NCBI GenBank assembly: GCA_028692395.1
Contig: JAQUXP010000032.1
Span: 1 to 44,747, forward strand
Length of the DNA stretch: 44,747 nt
Reading direction: 5' to 3'
From: Lachnospiraceae bacterium
Lineage (GTDB): Bacteria; Bacillota; Clostridia; Lachnospirales; Lachnospiraceae
Of the stretch, positions 1 through 8,349 are shown one piece after another (the stretch's first letter is position 1; the number at the start of each line of letters is the position of its first letter). The position numbers and the translations under genes were made by a program. The notes under the pieces are model-generated. The model saw nothing but the letters and a program-made list of their open reading frames with translations. It was not told where the DNA came from and did not search any database.

Positions 1-2
1 CT

Positions 3-515
3 CAAAGACAGTTGGCGGTATTTGGTGAGGAAAAGAAAAAAGAACTTGCTGAAAAACGCCGTGAACTTGCAAAATTCCAAAAGCGTGTCCGGGAAATTGA
101 CGGCCTAATACAAAAAATTTATGAGGATAACGTAGTTGGGAAAATCTCTGATGAGCGTTTTGCTACCTTGTCAATGGCTTTTGAAAAAGAACAGCAACAG
201 TTAAAGGCTGCCATTCCTGAAATGAAAGATTATCTTGAGTGTGAAACGGATAAGAGTGATAGCCTGCAACGATTCATCGACAAGGCAAAGCGTGTTACGC
301 AGCTTACAGAACTGACGCCTGAAATCGTACATGAGTTTATAGAAAAGTTAGTCGTCTCCAAGCCAGAACGGGTAGGCGGCAAACGAACGCAAACTATAGA
401 TATCTATTACAATGGTGTGGGCATTGTCCGAGAGCCAACGCCGGAAGATATGGAAGAACTGTTTCAGGAACATTTACAGAACAGGAAATCTAAACAGGCA
501 GTAAAAACGGCATAG
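3..515 (+). CDS. Large serine recombinase, C-terminal fragment (cut by left edge)
   Basis: The reading frame is open from the first bases of the window, so the N-terminal catalytic resolvase domain lies outside and only about 170 residues are visible. They contain a charged coiled-coil stretch (EKKKELAEKRRELAKFQKR) and a C-terminal module with the pattern ELTPEIVHEFIEKLVV, then QTIDIYYNGVG. This fits the DUF4368-type tail of Tn4451/TnpX-like large serine recombinases in Firmicutes mobile elements. Such enzymes excise and integrate elements by strand exchange at short att cores, and their gene usually sits near one end of the element. The next genes are chromosomal housekeeping genes, so the element boundary probably lies just downstream, around 516-610. 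Family call is from remembered motifs; the exact element type cannot be told. Confidence 0.8.
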   Translation, partial: QRQLAVFGEEKKKELAEKRRELAKFQKRVREIDGLIQKIYEDNVVGKISDERFATLSMAFEKEQQQLKAAIPEMKDYLECETDKSDSLQRFIDKAKRVTQLTELTPEIVHEFIEKLVVSKPERVGGKRTQTIDIYYNGVGIVREPTPEDMEELFQEHLQNRKSKQAVKTA

Positions 516-570
516 CCATAGGCTACACCGTTCCAAACTAAAAATTATTAAATTCACATACAGAGCCACC

Positions 571-617
571 TTGGGGCACCTTCCTTACGGAGGGTGCCCC
601 AAGGGTGCTTCTTTTTT
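571..617 (+). terminator. Rho-independent terminator after the recombinase
   Basis: Inverted repeat TTGGGGCACC (571-580) / GGTGCCCCAA (593-602) with a 12-nt loop, followed by a T-rich stretch ending in TTTTTT at about 612-617. It separates the + strand recombinase from the convergent DUF1292 gene. The T-run is on the + strand side, so it mainly serves the recombinase transcript. Confidence 0.7.
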
Positions 618-631
618 ATCTCTTATAGTAA

Positions 632-994
632 TTAGTTGTTATCTTCGTCAGCGAGATCTTCTGCATCCATCAGTTCGTCAAATGCATCAGATGCGATGTC
701 GTATTCTTCATCTGTCTCAATGTTATCCAGAGAGGGCTGTCCGCCTTCATTTTCCTGATAACGATACAGATATACTTCGCCGTCTTCATTTTCGCCTTCT
801 TCATTCAGAGGGAGAAGAGCAATATATTCTTTTTCTCCGGCTGGGAAGATGGTCAATACTGCACAGGTTACTTCGGTATCATCATCCAGAGTAAGTGTTA
901 CAGTAGGCTGATCCAGATCGACATCACAGTCGCTTCCGCAGGACGCACAGTCTCCGCTGCAGCCTTCAATATCTTTTTTCATTTCGTCACTCAT
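632..994 (-). CDS. DUF1292 family protein
   Basis: A 120-residue acidic protein. The core (VTLTLDDDTEVTCAVLTIFPAGEKEYIALLPL...EVYLYRY) is the beta-rich DUF1292 pattern common in Firmicutes, and the tail is strongly acidic. Before the core is a cysteine cluster, CSGDCASCGSDCD (residues about 12-24), that could bind a metal or form disulfides; this is inference. The start at 994 is chosen because the minus-strand sequence AAAGGAAAAGG lies just before that ATG. An in-frame ATG 21 bases further up would overlap this ribosome binding site. No cellular role is established for the family. It faces the recombinase convergently. Confidence 0.8.
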   Translation of the reverse strand: MSDEMKKDIEGCSGDCASCGSDCDVDLDQPTVTLTLDDDTEVTCAVLTIFPAGEKEYIALLPLNEEGENEDGEVYLYRYQENEGGQPSLDNIETDEEYDIASDAFDELMDAEDLADEDNN

Positions 995-1117
995 AATTGT
1001 ACCTTTTCCTTTCAAGATATAGTAAGAAGTTTGAACTCACAAACAGTGTAGCAGATGTCAGTAGGAAAAGCAATCGTAGAAATATGTTTTTCCAAGCTGT
1101 TTTTTTCGCTATGTTTC

Positions 1118-1145
1118 TTGAAAAAATCTTATAAGGGTGTATAAT
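1118..1145 (+). promoter_or_regulatory. Predicted sigma-A promoter for ilvE
   Basis: TTGAAA (1118-1123), a 16-bp spacer, and TATAAT (1140-1145). Transcription would start about 1152, so the leader RNA of about 75 nt would contain most of the 40-bp hairpin repeat at 1147-1186. Confidence 0.6.
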
Positions 1146-1146
1146 G

Positions 1147-1186
1147 GTAACTATTCAGCAGGTCTGTGTATTTACTGCACAGTTAC
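1147..1186 (+). repeat. Interspersed hairpin repeat, family A, copy 1
   Basis: A 40-bp unit beginning GTAACTATTCAGCAGG and ending CTGCACAGTTAC. It matches the reverse complement of 29880-29919 at 38 of 40 positions. Its ends pair imperfectly (GTAACT with AGTTAC, then weaker pairing). It lies directly after the predicted -10 of the ilvE promoter, inside the leader. Confidence 0.85.
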
Positions 1187-1227
1187 TAGAATAAACGTGA
1201 TTGTTACTGAAAGGGGATAAAATTATT

Positions 1228-2253
1228 ATGGAAAAAAAGGATATTGACTGGAGCAAACTTGGATTTGCATATCAGCAGACAGATATGCGTTATGTGTCCA
1301 ATTATAAAGATGGGGCATGGGATGAGGGTGTTCTTACCGCAGATGCCAACATTACACTGAATGAATGTGCATGTATCTTTCAGTACTGTCAGGAGTGCTT
1401 TGAGGGATTGAAGGCTTATACAACAGAAGACGGACGTATCGTAACATTTCGCCCGGATCTGAACGCAGAGCGTATGATGGATTCAGCAGCAAGACTTGAG
1501 ATGCCGCAGTTTCCAAAGGAGCGTTTTATCGATGCAGTGAACCAGGTAGTAAAAGCCAACGCTGCCTATGTACCGCCATTTGGTTCCGGTGCAACCTTGT
1601 ACATCCGTCCTTATATGATGGGAACGAATCCTGTTATCGGTGTGAAGCCGGCAGATGAGTTCCAGTTCCGTATGTTTACAACGCCGGTTGGTCCCTACTT
1701 TAAGGGCGGCGCAAAGCCGATTACCATCCGTGTATCTGATTTTGATCGTGCGGCACCGCATGGAACAGGTCACATCAAAGCGGGCCTTAATTATGCCATG
1801 AGCCTTCATGCAATCGTAGATGCACATCAGCAGGGATACGATGAGAATATGTATCTGGATGCTGCTACCAGAACCAAGGTAGAGGAGACAGGCGGTGCAA
1901 ACTTTATCTTTGTCACAAAGGACAATAAAGTGGTTACTCCTAAGTCCAGAAGTATTCTTCCGTCTATCACCCGCCGTTCTCTGATGTACGTTGCAAAAGA
2001 GTATCTGGGTCTGGAAGCAGAAGAGCGTGAGGTAACCTTAGAGGAAGTCAAGGATTTTGCTGAGTGTGGACTCTGCGGAACAGCTGCTGTTATTTCACCG
2101 GTTGGAAAGATTGTTGACCATGGAAAAGAGATCCTTCTGCCAAGTGGTATGGACGATATGGGTCCGGTAATCAAGAAACTGTATGATACCCTAACCGGTA
2201 TTCAGATGGGAAGAATCGAGCCGCCTAAGGGCTGGATTCATGTAATAGAGTAA
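1228..2253 (+). CDS. ilvE: Branched-chain amino acid aminotransferase
   Basis: PLP enzyme of fold type IV that transfers the amino group between 2-oxoglutarate/glutamate and the keto acids of leucine, isoleucine and valine, the last step of their synthesis. The 341-residue length and motifs (FQYCQECFEGLKAY, LYIRPYMMGT, VEETGGANFIF, ECGLCGTAAVISPVG) fit the longer BCAT group that also includes the eukaryotic enzymes. The likely PLP lysine is K184 in GHIKAGLNYAMS. The start at 1228 follows AAGGGG; an upstream in-frame TTG at 1201 lacks a good binding site. It is a single gene with its own promoter, closed by a hairpin at 2270-2311. No T-box is visible upstream. Confidence 0.95.
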   Translation: MEKKDIDWSKLGFAYQQTDMRYVSNYKDGAWDEGVLTADANITLNECACIFQYCQECFEGLKAYTTEDGRIVTFRPDLNAERMMDSAARLEMPQFPKERFIDAVNQVVKANAAYVPPFGSGATLYIRPYMMGTNPVIGVKPADEFQFRMFTTPVGPYFKGGAKPITIRVSDFDRAAPHGTGHIKAGLNYAMSLHAIVDAHQQGYDENMYLDAATRTKVEETGGANFIFVTKDNKVVTPKSRSILPSITRRSLMYVAKEYLGLEAEEREVTLEEVKDFAECGLCGTAAVISPVGKIVDHGKEILLPSGMDDMGPVIKKLYDTLTGIQMGRIEPPKGWIHVIE

Positions 2254-2269
2254 AGTAACAGATGATGGC

Positions 2270-2311
2270 TGGGCAGGCACTGGGAATTCTCCAATGTCCT
2301 GTCCATTTTTT
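2270..2311 (+). terminator. Terminator after ilvE
   Basis: A 16-bp stem with several mismatched or wobble pairs (2270-2285 with 2290-2305) around an ATTC loop, followed by TTTTTT. It lies 16 bases before the next start codon, so it separates ilvE from the decarboxylase gene or attenuates it. Confidence 0.7.
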
Positions 2312-2327
2312 ATAGAGAGGAACAGGG

Positions 2328-3818
2328 ATGACAGACATTCATACAAGGCAGCAGGAGACACCACTTCTGGATGCAATCACAAAATTCCAGGAGCAGGAAC
2401 CGGCATATTTTCGAATTCCGGCCCATCGGTTCCAAAGGGGTATAAACAGCAGATTTACTGAGGCAGTGGGGGAAAAGGTATTTCGATATGATCTCTCAGA
2501 AGCAGAGGGGCTGGACGATCTTCATCATGCCCAGGGACCGATTCAGGAGGCACAGGAGCTGGCAGCAGATCTCTGGAAGGCAAAAAAGAGCTTTTTTCTG
2601 GTAAATGGAACCACCTGTGGCAATGAGGCCATGATGCTTTCCGTAGTGAATCCAGGAGAAAAAGTAATGGTTATGCGCAATATGCACAAATCTGTATTGA
2701 TGGGACTGATCATGGGTGGCGCAGTTCCCTGCTATATCAATCCGGAATATTACAGCAGCTGGAAGCTTGACGGCAGTGTAACACCAGAAGCTGTAGAACG
2801 GGGATTTTTGGAGAATCCGGACTGCAGGGCCGTCTTTCTTGTCAGTCCCAATTATTATGGAATAGCCAGCAATCTTGAGAAAATTGCAGAGATCTGTCAT
2901 GCGCACGGAGCAATTCTTGGGGTGGATGAGGCCCATGGGGGACATACCTATTTTTCGGAAATGCTGCCGAAGGGGGCATTGCAGCAGGGCGTGGATCTCT
3001 GTGCGCAGAGCATTCATAAAACTGCCGGAAGTATGACCCAGAGTTCACTGCTTCATATAGGAAGTGAACGTGTGGATCCACTGAGAGTGGCAGCAAATCT
3101 GCAGCTGGTACAAAGCACCAGCCCTTCTTACATTCTGATGGCGTCTCTGGATGCGGCAAGACAGGAGCTGGCAGTACATGGACAGGAAATGATGAAAAAA
3201 GCCATCTGCCTTTCTGTAGAGGCACGTCAAAAGCTGAGCAGGATTCCCGGGATACAGGTGCTGGAACGTCCTGCTCAGGCAAAAAGGGAGATTTACGATC
3301 TGGACCTTACCCGGGTTGTATTCTCTGCCAGAGAACTTCAGATTACCGGATATCGGCTGCAGGAGCTCCTGTATGAGCGGGGCGGTGTCAGTACAGAGCT
3401 TGCGGATGAAGAAAATGTGGTATGTGTGATTACCTTTGCCAATACAGAGGAGGATATCAGCCGCCTGGTGCAGACTCTCGCAGAAATTGCAAAGTCTCTG
3501 GGAGAGTCAACGGAAGATATTCACGAAAAGAAAGAAAAGACCCGGGAAGAAATCAGAGAGAACCATGAGATCCCTCCCATGGTTCTGACACCCAGGGAAG
3601 CATATTTCCACGAAAAGAAAACGATATGCTGGAAGGATGCTGTAGATTGTATTGCAGGTGAGATGATTGTTCCATATCCTCCCGGGATTCCTCTGATTTA
3701 TCCGGGAGAGCGCATTACTGCGGAAATTATGCGTGAAATAAACAGATTTTGGACAAATGGATGCGTTTTACATGGACCAAAAGATGATACACTGGAGACT
3801 TTTCAGATAATTGAGTAG
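2328..3818 (+). CDS. Orn/Lys/Arg decarboxylase family protein
   Basis: A 496-residue PLP enzyme of the major (fold type I) basic amino acid decarboxylase family. N-terminal residues PAYFRIPAHRFQRG and FFLVNGTT, then VDEAHGGHTYF and SIHKTAGSMTQSS, with K231 as the PLP lysine, mark the Gram-positive short form (SpeA/YaaO-like). The C-terminal part carries the family signature VPYPPGIPLIYPGE. It would decarboxylate arginine, lysine or ornithine, making a polyamine precursor in the cytoplasm. The substrate cannot be read from the sequence; arginine is the common guess for this length class. It starts after AGAGAGGAAC and is followed within 65 bases by the exonuclease III gene. Confidence 0.88.
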   Translation: MTDIHTRQQETPLLDAITKFQEQEPAYFRIPAHRFQRGINSRFTEAVGEKVFRYDLSEAEGLDDLHHAQGPIQEAQELAADLWKAKKSFFLVNGTTCGNEAMMLSVVNPGEKVMVMRNMHKSVLMGLIMGGAVPCYINPEYYSSWKLDGSVTPEAVERGFLENPDCRAVFLVSPNYYGIASNLEKIAEICHAHGAILGVDEAHGGHTYFSEMLPKGALQQGVDLCAQSIHKTAGSMTQSSLLHIGSERVDPLRVAANLQLVQSTSPSYILMASLDAARQELAVHGQEMMKKAICLSVEARQKLSRIPGIQVLERPAQAKREIYDLDLTRVVFSARELQITGYRLQELLYERGGVSTELADEENVVCVITFANTEEDISRLVQTLAEIAKSLGESTEDIHEKKEKTREEIRENHEIPPMVLTPREAYFHEKKTICWKDAVDCIAGEMIVPYPPGIPLIYPGERITAEIMREINRFWTNGCVLHGPKDDTLETFQIIE

Positions 3819-3882
3819 AAGGAGACTGTGAGTTGTGCTATACTGGAATTAATTATAACAAATGACAGACAAGGAGAACACG

Positions 3883-4638
3883 ATGAAACTGATTTCATGG
3901 AATGTTAATGGACTTCGCGCCTGTGTAACGAAGGGATTCGAGGAATATTTCCATCAGGCAGATGCAGATATTTTCTGCATTCAGGAAAGTAAGCTGCAGG
4001 AAGGACAGATTGATCTGAAGCTTACCGGCTATCATCAGTATTGGAACTATGCCGAAAAGAAAGGCTACTCCGGGACGGCGGTATTTTCCAAAGAGGAGCC
4101 GCTGCAGGTTACTTATGGAATGGGGATAGAAAAACACGACACAGAAGGGCGTATTATCACCTGTGAGTACCCCGGGTTTTACCTGGTAACTGTCTATACG
4201 CCCAATTCGCAAAATGAACTTGCAAGACTTCCTTACCGCTGTGAGTGGGAGGATGATTTCCGGACCTATCTGAAACAGCTGGAACAAAAAAAACCGGTTG
4301 TATTTTGTGGCGACCTCAATGTTGCACATCAGGAAATCGATCTAAAAAATCCAAAAACAAATCGTAAAAATGCCGGTTTTACAGACGAGGAACGGCAAAA
4401 GTTTACGGAACTGCTGGAGACAGGATTTATCGATACGTTTCGTTATTTCTATCCGGAGCAGGCAGGAATCTATTCCTGGTGGTCTTATCGGTTTAAGGCA
4501 AGGGAAAAAAATGCAGGATGGCGGATTGATTATTTTTGTGTATCCAAGATATTGAAAGAAAAGTTAAAAGATGCAGTGATTCATACAGAAGTGATGGGCT
4601 CGGATCATTGCCCGGTAGAACTACTAATCGAAATGTGA
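3883..4638 (+). CDS. xth: Exodeoxyribonuclease III
   Basis: AP endonuclease and 3'-5' exonuclease of the EEP (endonuclease/exonuclease/phosphatase) fold, used in base-excision repair. In 251 residues all family motifs are present: [13 protein letters not shown] at the N terminus, FCIQESKLQ (metal-binding Glu), [12 protein letters not shown] (Asp/Asn), [20 protein letters not shown], and the C-terminal SDHCPVELL with the catalytic His. The start at 3883 follows AAGGAG by 6 bases; an in-frame ATG at 3862 is too close to the upstream region to be preferred. A possible extended -10 (TGTGCTATACT) precedes it around 3835-3845. Length and residues are intact, so it should be active. Confidence 0.95.
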   Translation: MKLISWNVNGLRACVTKGFEEYFHQADADIFCIQESKLQEGQIDLKLTGYHQYWNYAEKKGYSGTAVFSKEEPLQVTYGMGIEKHDTEGRIITCEYPGFYLVTVYTPNSQNELARLPYRCEWEDDFRTYLKQLEQKKPVVFCGDLNVAHQEIDLKNPKTNRKNAGFTDEERQKFTELLETGFIDTFRYFYPEQAGIYSWWSYRFKAREKNAGWRIDYFCVSKILKEKLKDAVIHTEVMGSDHCPVELLIEM

Positions 4639-4662
4639 CAGCAAAAAGAGGGGAAGAGAATA

Positions 4663-6528
4663 ATGAACCAGAAGAATACATGGCAGGCATTGCCGGGAGA
4701 CCCAACAAAGCCCGGAATTTCCAGAACAGCACAGGGATTTAATTTTACGGTTCATATACCGACAGGAGCCAGCGCCAGTCTGCTGCTCTATAAAAAAGGA
4801 AACTCTGCGGTTACATGTGAGATTCCTCTTCCGGAAAATATCCGTGTAGGTGAGGTCAGTGCCATAAAACTGGAACCCATGGAGCCACAGAAGTGGGAGT
4901 ATAATTATTGTATTGATGGAAAAGTGTGTCAGGATGAATATGCGCAGAAAATCATCGGACGGGAAAAGTTTGGTGCACCTATGTCAACCGTTGAGCAGGA
5001 GCATGGCATTCGGTGTGGGATGATTGAACTTCCAACCAGAAAGACAGCACCACTTCAGATTCCCTATGAGGACAGCATCATATATAAGATTCATGTGCGT
5101 GGATTTACGAAGCACACCTCCTCAAAGGTGCGGAAAAAAGGTACATTTTCCGGAATTATAGAAAAAATCCCATATCTGAAGGAGCTTGGAGTTACTGCGC
5201 TTGAGCTGATGCCGGCTTATGAGTTTTTTGAACTCCCAAGATGGTCGGAGCCTGCAAGTAATTATCGTATGGATCCAACGCAGCCGGCCAGAGTGAACTA
5301 CTGGGGCTACGGACCTGCACTATACTTTGCTCCGAAAGCATCCTTTGCGGCAACGGCAGATCCCTGCGGAGAATTCAGTGCCATGGTGGATGCACTGCAT
5401 GAGGCGGGGATAGAGTGTATTATGGAATTTTACTTTCCGGAACATACGGAGGCACAGTTAGTACTGGATGTGCTTCATTTCTGGCAGCTTACCTATGGGA
5501 TTGACGGCTTTCATCTTTTGGGAGATGGAAACTGGCTTGAGATGACAGCCAGGGATTCCCTACTCAAAAAGACGAAACTTAGTTATGTGGGATTTGATAC
5601 AGAACGAATCTATGGAAATGATAAGAGACCTTATTATCGTAATCTCTGCGAGCATAACCTTGCATTTCAGCAGGATATGCGTAAGTTCCTGAAGGGGGAC
5701 GAGGGCTGTCTGGAGGCGGCTTCCTACCGGATGCGCCGTAATCCGGTGGGAAATGCTGTGCTGAACTTCTTTGCAGATCACGATGGCTATACGATGCAGG
5801 ATATGGTGTCCTATGAGCAGAAGCATAATCTTGAGAATGGAGAAGATAACTCAGACGGAAGTAATCTGAATTACAGCTGGAATTGCGGTGTTGAGGGTGA
5901 AACCCGAAAGCACAGCATCCGCAGAATGCGGGAACGCCAGTTAAGAAATGCCTGGGTGATGCTGCTTGGTTCTCAGGGAACTCCCATGATCTATGGAGGG
6001 GATGAGCTTTGCAATACAGCACATGGTAATAATAATCCCTACTGCCAGGACAATGAAATCGGGTGGCAGGAGTGGAATCAGAACAAAGTAAATCTGCAGA
6101 TGCTGGACTTTGTAAAACAGGCCATTGCATTTCGAAAGAAACATCCGGTGCTGCATCAGACATCTGAGCTGAAGATGATGGATTACAAGTCTTACGGATG
6201 TCCGGATCTTTCCTATCATGGAAGCCGGGCATGGTTTAATCAGATGGAATACAACTGTCGTTTCTTTGGCGCAATGTACTGTGGCGATTATGTTCTAAAG
6301 GAGGACGAAAGTAAAGACTGCTATCTGTTCTTTGCTTATAATATGCACTGGGAGGAGCACGAGATTGCGCTTCCCACCCTTCCCAAAAAGCAGCAGTGGC
6401 ATCTGGCAGCGGATACTGGCAGTGAGAGGGGATTTTTTGCAGAAGGAGAAGAGGAACTTCTGACAGATCAGAGAAACGTTCTGGTACCTCCAAGAACCAT
6501 CTATATTTTAACAGGCAGGCAGGAGTGA
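4663..6528 (+). CDS. GlgX/isoamylase-like GH13 protein, predicted catalytically inactive
   Basis: 621 residues. An N-terminal beta domain of the CBM48/isoamylase type (about 1-125) is followed by a GH13 barrel with YKIHVRGFTKH, NYWGYGPALYFAPK, and the late GlgX signature GTPMIYGGDELCNTAHGNNN then CQDNEIGWQEW. The retained part (FFADHDGY, H373/D374, region IV) shows descent from a glycogen debranching enzyme. The catalytic nucleophile position in the usual FRFD block is leucine (GIDGFHLLGD, L286). The acid/base Glu expected in an AEPWD block is V309 (YVGFD). The region I DVVYNH block is replaced by EFYFPEH. It should therefore bind alpha-glucan rather than cleave it; this is inferred from motif alignment by eye. 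It starts 25 bases after xth and ends 5 bases before the DUF5662 gene, so it is probably cotranscribed. Confidence 0.85.
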   Translation: MNQKNTWQALPGDPTKPGISRTAQGFNFTVHIPTGASASLLLYKKGNSAVTCEIPLPENIRVGEVSAIKLEPMEPQKWEYNYCIDGKVCQDEYAQKIIGREKFGAPMSTVEQEHGIRCGMIELPTRKTAPLQIPYEDSIIYKIHVRGFTKHTSSKVRKKGTFSGIIEKIPYLKELGVTALELMPAYEFFELPRWSEPASNYRMDPTQPARVNYWGYGPALYFAPKASFAATADPCGEFSAMVDALHEAGIECIMEFYFPEHTEAQLVLDVLHFWQLTYGIDGFHLLGDGNWLEMTARDSLLKKTKLSYVGFDTERIYGNDKRPYYRNLCEHNLAFQQDMRKFLKGDEGCLEAASYRMRRNPVGNAVLNFFADHDGYTMQDMVSYEQKHNLENGEDNSDGSNLNYSWNCGVEGETRKHSIRRMRERQLRNAWVMLLGSQGTPMIYGGDELCNTAHGNNNPYCQDNEIGWQEWNQNKVNLQMLDFVKQAIAFRKKHPVLHQTSELKMMDYKSYGCPDLSYHGSRAWFNQMEYNCRFFGAMYCGDYVLKEDESKDCYLFFAYNMHWEEHEIALPTLPKKQQWHLAADTGSERGFFAEGEEELLTDQRNVLVPPRTIYILTGRQE

Positions 6529-6532
6529 GGTC

Positions 6533-7099
6533 ATGTATATCTGGCAGCATTTTAAAACAATTACAAAACACAAGCTTCTGGTTATGAAGTATTGCTTCCG
6601 TATAGGACTTTACAGGCAGGGACTGCTGCATGACCTTTCCAAGTATTCCTGGGTGGAATTTTCCAGAGGATGCAGGTATTATCAGGGATATCGAAGCCCG
6701 AACAATGAAGAACGGGCGCAGACCGGAGTCTCTATGGCGTGGCTTCATCACAAAGGACGTAATAAGCACCACTTTGAATATTGGATTGATTACAGTTTGA
6801 AACAGCCTGGAAAGCTGGAGGGTATGCTGATGCCCAGGCGCTATGTGGCTGAGATGATTATGGACCGTATCAGTGCCTCCAGAACGTATCTGGGGGAGGA
6901 GTATACCCAGCATGAACCGCTGCAGTATTTTCTGCGGAGCCGGGATGCGTTGTGGTATGTTCACCCGGAAGTGCTGAAACAGATGGAATATATGCTCAGA
7001 ATGTTGGATGAACAGGGCGAGCAGACCACTCTGGATTATATTAAACATGTATTTTTGAAGGAAGGAAATTTAACATCATGCAGTTTTCCAAGCGAATGA
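6533..7099 (+). CDS. DUF5662 family protein
   Basis: A 188-residue cytoplasmic protein without signal or membrane segments. It carries histidine-rich conserved blocks: LLHDLSKYSWVEF near residue 33, then WLHHKGRNKHHFEYW near residue 69, and PRRYVAEMIMDRISASR. The HD followed by HH and HHFE suggests a helical metal-binding protein somewhat like HD-domain hydrolases, but the activity is unknown and this is only a suggestion. The ATG sits 5 bases after the upstream GH13 stop, behind GGAGTGAGG. Its last 22 bases overlap the next aminotransferase gene, which implies translational coupling. The family is common in Clostridia; the name is from memory of the motif set. Confidence 0.75.
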   Translation: MYIWQHFKTITKHKLLVMKYCFRIGLYRQGLLHDLSKYSWVEFSRGCRYYQGYRSPNNEERAQTGVSMAWLHHKGRNKHHFEYWIDYSLKQPGKLEGMLMPRRYVAEMIMDRISASRTYLGEEYTQHEPLQYFLRSRDALWYVHPEVLKQMEYMLRMLDEQGEQTTLDYIKHVFLKEGNLTSCSFPSE

Positions 7100-8244
7100 A
7101 TCATTTTGGTGAGAATATCTTTACAACCCTGCTGAGTATGAAGCAGGAACTGGAGACCAGTGGAACAAAGGTGATAGATTTAAGCATCGGAGCACCGAAT
7201 ATTCCACCGGCCCAGCATGTGATCGATGCACTGGTTGAAGCAGCAAAGGATCCGGATAATTATATCTATGCAATCAAGGATCTGGAGGAACTGCATGAGG
7301 CAGTGGCTGCGTGGTATCAGAGAAGATATCAGGTGAAGATTGATCCCGCACAGGAGGTAGTATCACTTTTGGGTTCCCAGGAAGGACTGGCACATTTTGC
7401 CCTCTCGATGATCGATGAGGGAGATCTGGTGCTGGTTCCGGATCCATGTTATCCGGTATTTGGTGACGGTCCGCTGATTGCAGGAGCTGATCTGTATCCC
7501 ATGAAGCTTCGAAAGGAAAACCAGTATCTGATTGATTTTGATGAAATCCCGGAGGAGATTGCACGGAAAGCCAGGTTTATGGTGGTATCCTATCCCAATA
7601 ATCCGACGACAGCTACAGCACCACCGGAGTTTTACGATCGGCTGATTGCATTTGCTAAAAAGTATGATATTATTGTGCTCCATGACAATGCCTACAGTGA
7701 GCTTGTATTTGATACGGAACCTGGACGAAGCTTTCTGGAATATCCCGGTGCAAGGGAAGTGGGAGTAGAGTTTAACTCTCTGTCGAAAACCTATGGCCTT
7801 GCAGGAGCCAGAATCGGTTTTTGTATTGGAAATGCTCAGATTGTTGCCCAGGTGGCAAAGCTGAAGTCCAATATGGATTATGGAATGTTTCTCCCTATCC
7901 AGAAAGCAGCTATCGCCGCCATTACCGGTGATCAAAGCTGCGTAGAAAAAACCCGTGAGGCTTATCGCAGAAGAAGAGATGTCTTCTGCGACGGATTTAC
8001 CGAGATTGGCTGGAAGATTGACCGCTGCCCGGCAACGATGTTTGTGTGGGCGAAGATTCCGGATGGCTTTGCTTCCTCAGAGGAATTCGTGAAAACACTG
8101 CTGGTAAAGGGCGGTGTGCTTGTCACACCAGGAAGTGCTTTTGGCAAATCAGGAGAGGGCTATGTGCGGATTGCACTGGTCAAGGATGAGGAAGATATCC
8201 GTCTTGCGATTCGACAGGTGAAGGAAAGTGGAATATTGAAGTAA
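7078..8244 (+). CDS. Class I/II aminotransferase, DapL-like
   Basis: A 388-residue PLP fold type I aminotransferase. Motifs are LSIGAPNIPPAQHV, SQEGLAHFALSMIDEGD, DPCYPVF, SYPNNPTTATAP, LHDNAYSELVFD, and NSLSKTYGLAGARIGF, where K237 is the PLP lysine. The overall pattern resembles LL-diaminopimelate aminotransferases (DapL) and related alanine/aspartate transaminases, so it may make LL-diaminopimelate for lysine and peptidoglycan. The substrate is not certain. The start overlaps the DUF5662 gene by 22 bases with GAAGGAAA just upstream. A strong hairpin at 8270-8326 ends this transcript. Confidence 0.85.
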   Translation: MQFSKRMNHFGENIFTTLLSMKQELETSGTKVIDLSIGAPNIPPAQHVIDALVEAAKDPDNYIYAIKDLEELHEAVAAWYQRRYQVKIDPAQEVVSLLGSQEGLAHFALSMIDEGDLVLVPDPCYPVFGDGPLIAGADLYPMKLRKENQYLIDFDEIPEEIARKARFMVVSYPNNPTTATAPPEFYDRLIAFAKKYDIIVLHDNAYSELVFDTEPGRSFLEYPGAREVGVEFNSLSKTYGLAGARIGFCIGNAQIVAQVAKLKSNMDYGMFLPIQKAAIAAITGDQSCVEKTREAYRRRRDVFCDGFTEIGWKIDRCPATMFVWAKIPDGFASSEEFVKTLLVKGGVLVTPGSAFGKSGEGYVRIALVKDEEDIRLAIRQVKESGILK

Positions 8245-8269
8245 CAGGCGGCTGTTGACATACAGTCAG

Positions 8270-8333
8270 AGGGCACGAGATACGCTGCAGGACACAATTT
8301 GGAGGTCCGGCGGTATCTTGTGCCCTTTGTTAG
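8270..8333 (+). terminator. Terminator after the aminotransferase
   Basis: Long hairpin with arms AGGGCACGAGATACGC (8270-8285) and GCGGTATCTTGTGCCCT (8310-8326), one bulge or wobble, followed by TTGTTAGTTATT. It isolates the xth-aminotransferase transcript from the arabinose operon. Confidence 0.65.
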
Positions 8334-8349
8334 TTATTACTTGAAAATA

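Noticed and set aside
1000-1227. T-box riboswitch before ilvE
   Set aside because: The predicted leader is only about 75 nt and has no T-box motif (TGGNACCGCG-like) or specifier stem.
5579-6232. 217-codon open frame on the minus strand inside the GH13-like gene
   Set aside because: Composition is low quality (rich in Ser, Pro, His, Arg), it has no domain pattern or ribosome binding site, and it mirrors codon bias of the + strand gene.
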